A stretch of DNA of 7,715 nt from an uncultured Chitinophaga sp. (GTDB lineage Bacteria; Bacteroidota; Bacteroidia; Chitinophagales; Chitinophagaceae): NCBI RefSeq assembly GCF_937874145.1, contig NZ_CALNBI010000420.1, positions 1 through 7,715 on the forward strand. Reading direction: 5' to 3'. Each line of letters opens with the position of its first letter. Position 1 is the first letter of the stretch. Made by a program: the position numbers and the translations under genes. Shown here one piece after another: positions 1-5,335 of the stretch. The notes under the pieces are model-generated. The model saw nothing but the letters and a program-made list of their open reading frames with translations, was not told the origin of the DNA and did no database searches.

Positions 1-117
1 GTATGGGGAACGGAGAACGGGATCGGGGTGCGAAGCGCCGTCGGGTTCGGTTCGCTGCCTGATAACATCCCCGTAGAAATCGAGGCGTTGTTTGAATTGG
101 AGGCAGAGCAGGGCTGA
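1..117 (+). CDS. RidA/YjgF family protein, C-terminal end (partial)
   Basis: The 3' end of a plus-strand gene whose start lies left of the window. Frame 1 is open from base 1 to a TGA at 115-117 and gives 38 residues. The tail RSAVGFGSLPDNIPVEIEA aligns without gaps with the conserved RidA C-terminus. The Arg at bases 31-33 and the Glu at 76-78 are 15 residues apart, the spacing of the Arg105/Glu120 pair at the active site of E. coli RidA. RidA proteins are small cytosolic trimers. The best-known members hydrolyse reactive enamine/imine intermediates from PLP enzymes to 2-keto acids and ammonia. Many Rid paralogues have other or unknown substrates, so only the family is called. The gene converges on the STAND gene and is probably an ordinary flanking housekeeping gene. 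Only the last third or so of the usual 125-130 residues is visible, so the assignment rests on motif register. Confidence 0.7.
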   Translation, partial: VWGTENGIGVRSAVGFGSLPDNIPVEIEALFELEAEQG

Positions 118-162
118 TTACAATGAAATCATTTGCATTAATACGCGCATCTCCCGTTAAAT
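118..162. other. Convergent gap between the RidA-like gene and the STAND gene
   Basis: A 45-base A+T-rich gap between two convergent stop codons. An imperfect AATGAAAT/ATTTGCATT match is present but leaves almost no loop and has no G+C-rich stem, so I do not call a terminator. No other element is visible. Confidence 0.5.
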
Positions 163-3100
163 TTATTTGAAATGCAGGCCCAGCTCGCGGATACGTTTCT
201 TATCCGTGATAGGCTTCACCGGCGATCCCGGTCCCGTTATCCTTGGCCAGATCAACGCTTCGTCGAACACGTTCAGGCGCAGGGAATCGTTGTCGAATAC
301 CGTGAGGTAGCGGTCGCGGGCGTAATAAAACCGTGAACCGCCGCGCGCCATGCCATAGGTATCGTTGGAAGTGAGTTTCAGCCCTTTTTTTACCTGCAAC
401 TGGTTGTCGAGCACGAACAGCTGGTTGGATCGCGTAAAGACGAGCAGGTCGCCCGTTTTGCGGTTGAACTGCGCGGTTTCGATACCCGCAGGAACGAGGT
501 ATTGCACAGGGGCGGAAGGCTTGCTGAGGTCGTAGCGGTACAGGGTGTCCGTACCCGGACGGAAGGCTGTGCCGGCGGGGTCATCGGCCTGGGTGATAAT
601 ATACCCTTTATCGAGATCGACGCCGATAGCGGCGCCGCGCAGGAATTGTTGTTCGCCGTTGGCAATATGGGCGACGATCACGCGCTTGCGGTGCTCCACG
701 TAATTGGCGGTGGTTTCGTTCATGCTCACGTTCAGCGCGATGCGGCCTTTGGAAAGGTTGCCGTAGGCATAATCGATGGTCGCGTTTTCCGGGGCGTCGT
801 ATGTCAGCGTGTCGGAACCGTCGAGGAAGTAGCAGGTGAAGCGGTTGCCCCAGAGCAGCGCACCATCCTCCGTAAAATCCCCGAACGTGAATTCATCCAG
901 CACTTCCCTGCGCAGCTCCCCGTTGTCGCTGAAGATCTGCAATGCGAGCGTATAGTTGGGCGTGATGGAGTAATGCATGAACAGTTTGCCGTCGCGCGAG
1001 GTGGTAACGGTGGAAATGCTGGGGATGCGGGAAATGAGGCGGCCATCCGGATGGAGGAGCATCAGCTGGTCGCGGCCGTTGTTGAGATAGGGGATGAGCA
1101 GGTTGCCGTTGGCCAGCACCCGCACGTGGTAAGATTCCTGTTCGTTGGCGGAGAACAGGGTGATATCGTCGGGGCCGTATAATTGTTGCCCGGTTTCGAA
1201 GGGAACTGGGATGCGCTGCTTCTTGTCGCAATCATACAGCATCGCCTGCCGCCAGCGCCTGTATTGCGGTTTGGAGCCGGCTTTGGTCATTTGTTTCGGT
1301 TTGGAAGTATCCACCAGCACCCCGCTGCGGCTGATCACCAGGATATTGCCGCCGTTGGCGAAACAGGCGTATTGCACGGAATCGAACTGGCGGACGGTTT
1401 CACCGTTGATGGTGGAAAGGATGTAAGTCCGCACCGAGTCCCTGAATTCTTTCTGGTTGACGTTATACACCATGTACTTCCCGTCGTCGGAGATGTCGAT
1501 ATCGATGGGTTCCACTTTCACGTAGGGAAGGTCGTAATGCCAGCGGGCGAATAGCGCCTGCGCATCCTGCAGCTGCATCGTTTCTTTCAGCTTCAGGTTG
1601 AGCATCGAGGTGTCTTCGCCGTAAACTTTCTGCTGGAAGATACCGAAGAGCCCCAGCGCAGTGGCTGCATCTTTATCCGCCAAATCAAAACCCATATAAA
1701 CCAGGCTTTCGTTGCGGTTGAACTCGCGCGTGAGCCGCTTGTTATTGAAGTATCCCACCAATATCACCACCAGCAGCAGCGCGCCGATGATCCATCCCAG
1801 CCGCCAGATCTTCTGCCGTTTCTTCTGGCTTTCTTCCTGCTTCAGCTCCCTATGCCTGACGTTGACGCTGGTCTTGAAAAAATCGATCACTTCCGCCGGG
1901 AGGTTGAGGCGTTTGATGAAGGGCTCATATGATGCGATCTCGCGGGCGCTCAGCAATTCGCTCGCGCCGTTTTTGAAGCCTTCGTACCGGCTGAGTATCT
2001 GCTTTTCGGTGAAGCCGGTGCGGCGTTGTTCTTCCGTCCGCCGGTTGTCGATCAGCCCTGCCAGGATGTCGTGCGCCAGCTCGTAGGTCTGCCCGTCTGA
2101 ACGCAATATTTTGTTCTTCTCCAGTTCCGTTAGCAAACTCGTCATCAGCACAGACGAGCGCCCCTGTAAGTACGGCGGCACGAGGCCCGTAAACCAGATC
2201 CCGTTGTTGACGCGGGCATAGGGAATGGGCCGTTTGGTGCCTTCATTCGTTACGAAAGCATCCAGCACATTAGCCACGAAATCATCTTCTATCTCCGGAA
2301 ACTGCAATTCTTCCTGTATCACGTGAATCCGTTCGTGCATGAACCGGTCGAGCACATCCTGCAAACTGCCGAACTTCTTAATCACGGTGCTGTTGACGTG
2401 CAGGATGGGCCAGATGGAATCGGGCGGCTCCACTTTGTCGGGCGTGTTCATGTAAACGGTACGCCAGAGCTGGTCGAGGTAAATCTGCAGGTATGGCAGC
2501 GACACTACTTGCTTTTCCGACAGCACGGCGATGATTTCTTTCGCGTTCTCCACTTCCTTCTCCAGCCTGATGTTGAATTTGGCGCAGGATTTCTTGATCA
2601 CTTCCTCCACGTTGCGGTGGTTCATGGGCTCGATGCGCAGCCGCCTGTCGCAGAAATCGGGGATTTCCTTTTCGAACTGGCTCAGCCCCGCGAAGAATTC
2701 CTCCCGCATGATGAACAGCAGGTTGCAGAACTGCAATTCCGGATCGGAAAGGATATGATCGATGATTTCGATGATGGTTTTCTTCTCGTCGTCGCTGCCC
2801 ATGATCAGCAATTCTTCAAACTGGTCGAAGATCAGGTACACCGGCCGCAGGTAGCGGACGTTAATGGCTTTGAGCGACTCGTATATTTTGCCGGGTGCGT
2901 CTGAAGTGACGTTTCGTGCCCGTAATACCTGGGGCGCCTGTTTGTATTGCGTGCCGCCGGATAGCGCCGTGGCCGTTGTGCCGTTGCCCGCTTTCGGGTC
3001 TGCAGCCATAGCCGTGGCTTCGTGCAGGGAATCCACGAGGTGATCGCCGCGGCGCACGAAAAGGGGATACCAGTCGGTGTCGTACATCCTGTTCATAAGG

Positions 3101-3279
3101 CCGCACTGCACGATGCTCGTTTTGCCCGTGCCGCTGGTTCCGTACACCAGTACCAGCCTGTTTTTGTGGATATGCTGGTACAGCGTTTCCACTTCTTCGT
3201 CCCGGCCAAAGAATATGCTGAGATCGTTGCGGTCGTACGGGTCCAGGAATTTGAACGGACTATGCAGGATGCTTGTCAT
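163..3279 (-). CDS. Membrane-anchored STAND NTPase (nSTAND type) with C-terminal beta-propeller-like sensor region
   Basis: A 1038-residue protein with the layout of a STAND signal-transducing ATPase. The N-terminal FKFLDPYDRNDLSIFFGRDE stretch (residues 9-28) is the lead-in typical of bacterial nSTAND modules. Walker A is GTSGTGKTS (47-55, Lys53), Walker B is LIFDQFEEL (149-157, Asp152), and a sensor-like Arg follows in IMREEF (Arg192). SLPYLQIYLDQLW (260-272) fits the GxP-type helical module, and ELEKNKILRSDGQTYELAHD (385-404) fits the winged-helix end of the switch. Residues 94-130 form a Gly/Thr/Ala-rich insertion. One hydrophobic segment (about 495-511), preceded by KKRQKIWR, is a predicted transmembrane helix. 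A helical linker (about 515-580) leads into a beta-rich region (about 585-1015) with repeated strand/turn units such as DISDDGKYMVY but no canonical GH/WD dipeptides, so it is propeller-like rather than clearly WD40. The chosen ATG overlaps the upstream CHAT stop (TAATG), implying one operon and coupled translation. Likely role: ligand-sensing ATP switch that activates the CHAT protease. NTPase call is strong; propeller and role are inferred. Confidence 0.9.
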   Translation of the reverse strand: MTSILHSPFKFLDPYDRNDLSIFFGRDEEVETLYQHIHKNRLVLVYGTSGTGKTSIVQCGLMNRMYDTDWYPLFVRRGDHLVDSLHEATAMAADPKAGNGTTATALSGGTQYKQAPQVLRARNVTSDAPGKIYESLKAINVRYLRPVYLIFDQFEELLIMGSDDEKKTIIEIIDHILSDPELQFCNLLFIMREEFFAGLSQFEKEIPDFCDRRLRIEPMNHRNVEEVIKKSCAKFNIRLEKEVENAKEIIAVLSEKQVVSLPYLQIYLDQLWRTVYMNTPDKVEPPDSIWPILHVNSTVIKKFGSLQDVLDRFMHERIHVIQEELQFPEIEDDFVANVLDAFVTNEGTKRPIPYARVNNGIWFTGLVPPYLQGRSSVLMTSLLTELEKNKILRSDGQTYELAHDILAGLIDNRRTEEQRRTGFTEKQILSRYEGFKNGASELLSAREIASYEPFIKRLNLPAEVIDFFKTSVNVRHRELKQEESQKKRQKIWRLGWIIGALLLVVILVGYFNNKRLTREFNRNESLVYMGFDLADKDAATALGLFGIFQQKVYGEDTSMLNLKLKETMQLQDAQALFARWHYDLPYVKVEPIDIDISDDGKYMVYNVNQKEFRDSVRTYILSTINGETVRQFDSVQYACFANGGNILVISRSGVLVDTSKPKQMTKAGSKPQYRRWRQAMLYDCDKKQRIPVPFETGQQLYGPDDITLFSANEQESYHVRVLANGNLLIPYLNNGRDQLMLLHPDGRLISRIPSISTVTTSRDGKLFMHYSITPNYTLALQIFSDNGELRREVLDEFTFGDFTEDGALLWGNRFTCYFLDGSDTLTYDAPENATIDYAYGNLSKGRIALNVSMNETTANYVEHRKRVIVAHIANGEQQFLRGAAIGVDLDKGYIITQADDPAGTAFRPGTDTLYRYDLSKPSAPVQYLVPAGIETAQFNRKTGDLLVFTRSNQLFVLDNQLQVKKGLKLTSNDTYGMARGGSRFYYARDRYLTVFDNDSLRLNVFDEALIWPRITGPGSPVKPITDKKRIRELGLHFK

Positions 3280-3281
3280 TA
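3277..3281 (-). promoter_or_regulatory. TAATG stop/start overlap coupling the CHAT and STAND genes
   Basis: On the minus strand the CHAT stop codon TAA (3281-3279) and the STAND start codon ATG (3279-3277) share one base. The bases just upstream contain no purine-rich ribosome-binding site. Translation of the STAND protein therefore probably depends on termination and re-initiation after the CHAT protein, which would tie their amounts together. Confidence 0.75.
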
Positions 3282-5138
3282 TGGTATCGGGGTTAATGCC
3301 AGCTGGGTAAACAGCCTGAAGGCGGTGAGTTGTTGGCAGATGGCTTCGTGGCGGGCCTGTTCCACCCGGGTGGTGCGGTCGAAACTTCGCTTTACGTTGA
3401 TGGGCTTGTAGTCCCGGGCTTCGTCGGGGTTCTTGACCCAGCGGAAAACATACGAATCCGTTGCGGGCTCGTACTGCCCGAAAATCGCGAGCCTCGACTG
3501 GTCGGCAAACCTTTCGAAGGTATTGATATCGACCACCAGCGGCGAAAGGTTCAGGAATTCCAGGGATTCGCCTTTGTACTGGCGCCTTTCCGCATTGTGG
3601 ATTGAAGGCAGCTGTTTGGTGAGCACCACGCCGCTGTTGTCGAGATGTTTGGTCAGGAGATAGAAGTTCATCTCTTTGGAATCATTGGAATTCATCAGCT
3701 TCAATACCTGGTGATCGAAAGTGGTGCTGGTTTCGTGGCGGTATTTGTTGATGCAGATGTTTTGGATGCTGGTAAGCGTGTACCGGTGCAAAAATCCCAG
3801 CTTTTCAAAAACGGTGCTCAGCATCGCTTCCGCGCGGATGCACAAAGCAGGGATCTCCGCTTCGGAAACGCGCTTGGGCCGCGGTTTACCGGTTGGCGTG
3901 TAGGTGACGGAACGGATGAAATGCAGGAATTCGCAGGCTTCGCCGAAGGGCTTGTTCTGCGGGTTATCGTCGCGCAGGGTGGAGAGCTCCGACACGAAGT
4001 ATTCCACACCGTCCAGCGTGTCGATATACTTGCGGATGGCGCGGATCAGGGAGGAATAGTCGTATACCGACCGTGCGTCGATGGAAAGGCCGAAGTATTT
4101 ATCCAGCAGTTCCCGCATGTCACCGGGGAGGTTTTTGACTTTGCCTGTGATTTTCAGTTCCCATAGTTGTGAGATCATGATGATGCCCATGAATTCCGAT
4201 GCGATGTGGAAGATGCGGCCCAGTTGCTGCAGCCTCTCGAATCCCGGTTTGCGCATGAGGTCTTCCGTGCCGGAGCTGCCGGGGGCGAAGAGCGTGTTGA
4301 GCTGGCTGGCGATGGGGAGGGGCAGGGCGCTGAAGATCGTCATTTGGATGACGTTTTCTTCGTTGTCGATTATCTCCGTTTTGAGGGCCTTTTCGAGTTT
4401 GACGGCCGGTTCGTTGCCCGCCGCAACGAGGGCGGTGAAAAGCGTTTTGATGAGCTGGGCATTCGGGGTGAAAGGTGGCAACGGCCCCGGTGCTTCGCTG
4501 GGAATGGGGTTTTGGTCAACCGCCGCTGCGGTGTTGAAGAAAAGCCCCCAGAATGGTTCGCGCGGCGTTTTGCCGGGCAGGTTGAGGTCGCGGGAAGGCG
4601 GCGCGTCCACGCCGAGGGGCACTGCGGATGCCAGTTGCGCCGCGGCGAGGGCGGTTTCGAAAGCCTGCCGGATGCTCATGCCTTTGACGCAGACGCATTT
4701 GAAGAACTCCGCCCCGAATTCGCGGGCGGAGCGGTCGTTCACGGCGGCGGAAGTGGCGATCACGGCGGGGACGCCAATTTTGAGCAGTTCTTCCACCTGT
4801 GCGCCCGTTGAGCAGCCGTTGAGGACCACCAGCCGGAGGTTCCCCGCATCGGCGCTGGGCTTTAAAAGGTAGGCAAGTCCCTGGCCGCTGGCGGCCTGGT
4901 CGTTGAATAGTAAGGATTGCTCACCGGCGTGGCCGGCATAATGGAATACGGCGATGTCTTCCCGGTAATTGGAAAACGCCAGGTTGATGTTGGTAACCGT
5001 GGCGAAAGACTCCCGGTGAACCACGTAGTTCCCCCGGAGGGCCTCGTTCAGGGTATTGTAGATGCCTTCGTCTTCTTCGGTCACCGATTGCAACGGCGCC
5101 TGCGGATGATTTGCAAAGGCAATGATGATTTTTTTCAT
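3279..5138 (-). CDS. CHAT-domain cysteine protease with a large uncharacterised C-terminal region
   Basis: A 619-residue protein whose N-terminal 200 residues form a CHAT domain, a caspase-related (clan CD) cysteine peptidase. The catalytic His lies in FHYAGHAG (His70) and the catalytic Cys in VVLNGCSTG (Cys109), each after a hydrophobic strand as the fold requires. Later family features are GVPAVIATS (122-130), SIRQAF (155-160) and the closing PFWGLFF (195-201). A Pro-rich linker (about 209-222) leads into some 400 residues that I cannot assign. These are mostly helical (about 223-485, including a hydrophobic stretch near GRIFHIASEFMGIIMISQLW) and then beta-rich, around FLNLSPLVVDINTF. No signal peptide is visible, so the protein is probably cytosolic. 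It is the first gene of the operon and overlaps the STAND gene by one base, which suggests the STAND protein controls its activity. In many systems CHAT is fused to its STAND or sensor module; here the two are separate polypeptides. The dyad is intact, so an active protease is expected; its substrate is unknown. Confidence 0.88.
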   Translation of the reverse strand: MKKIIIAFANHPQAPLQSVTEEDEGIYNTLNEALRGNYVVHRESFATVTNINLAFSNYREDIAVFHYAGHAGEQSLLFNDQAASGQGLAYLLKPSADAGNLRLVVLNGCSTGAQVEELLKIGVPAVIATSAAVNDRSAREFGAEFFKCVCVKGMSIRQAFETALAAAQLASAVPLGVDAPPSRDLNLPGKTPREPFWGLFFNTAAAVDQNPIPSEAPGPLPPFTPNAQLIKTLFTALVAAGNEPAVKLEKALKTEIIDNEENVIQMTIFSALPLPIASQLNTLFAPGSSGTEDLMRKPGFERLQQLGRIFHIASEFMGIIMISQLWELKITGKVKNLPGDMRELLDKYFGLSIDARSVYDYSSLIRAIRKYIDTLDGVEYFVSELSTLRDDNPQNKPFGEACEFLHFIRSVTYTPTGKPRPKRVSEAEIPALCIRAEAMLSTVFEKLGFLHRYTLTSIQNICINKYRHETSTTFDHQVLKLMNSNDSKEMNFYLLTKHLDNSGVVLTKQLPSIHNAERRQYKGESLEFLNLSPLVVDINTFERFADQSRLAIFGQYEPATDSYVFRWVKNPDEARDYKPINVKRSFDRTTRVEQARHEAICQQLTAFRLFTQLALTPIP

Positions 5139-5335
5139 GTCTGCTGGTGGAATTGGGGTAAATAAATTCCGCGCCTCACGATGGAAATCTCGACTTTTGG
5201 AGTTAATTTGGAGTCACAATCTAATACCTAAGGTACGATTTTTCAATGAATTGGTCAGGACGGCAACCCCAGGATAATTAACATTAGGCACGTTCACCAT
5301 AACCCCGGATCTCCATTTTAACAGCAACATTGCAT
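5139..5335. promoter_or_regulatory. Divergent intergenic control region between the CHAT-STAND operon and the caspase gene
   Basis: The 197 bases between the two divergent start codons are clearly richer in A+T than the flanking genes and must hold the promoters of both units. No Shine-Dalgarno sequence precedes either ATG, as is common in Bacteroidota. For the minus-strand operon, the best candidate promoter is a TTG at 5246-5244, then 20 bases, then TAGATTGT at 5223-5216, which resembles the Bacteroidota -33 TTG / -7 TAnnTTTG pattern with two mismatches. For the caspase gene, only a poor candidate was found: TTG at 5251-5253 and TAATTAAC at 5275-5282. A short direct repeat, AACCCCAGGAT (5265-5275) and AACCCCGGAT (5301-5310), lies on the caspase side. 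Both promoter calls are weak by eye; the region's role follows mainly from gene orientation. Confidence 0.5.
5225..5235. repeat. Small palindrome TACCT-A-AGGTA, possible operator
   Basis: Two perfect 5-base inverted arms around a single central base. It lies inside the spacer of the candidate promoter for the CHAT-STAND operon, a place where a bound regulator could block or reshape transcription. Eleven bases is short enough to occur by chance, and no second copy was noticed in the intergenic region. Confidence 0.25.

Noticed and set aside
122..139. Imperfect inverted repeat between the convergent stops, considered as a terminator
   Set aside because: The arms almost touch, leaving no workable loop, the stem is A+T-rich and bulged, and no T tract follows.
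502..1182. 226-codon plus-strand open frame opposite the STAND gene's propeller region
   Set aside because: Antisense to a continuous, well-supported coding frame, with low-complexity Val/Gly/Glu composition and no domain signal.
1015..1530. Canonical WD40 repeats in the C-terminal half of the STAND protein (residues about 585-1015)
   Set aside because: Beta-strand/turn units are present, but the GH and WD dipeptides of WD40 repeats are not seen, so only a propeller-like region is called. The positions here are approximate.
4081..4872. 263-codon plus-strand open frame opposite the CHAT gene, with an overlapping second one at 4206-4811
   Set aside because: Two different long frames on the same antisense stretch reflect base composition. 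Neither shows a motif, while the minus-strand frame has the intact CHAT His and Cys motifs.
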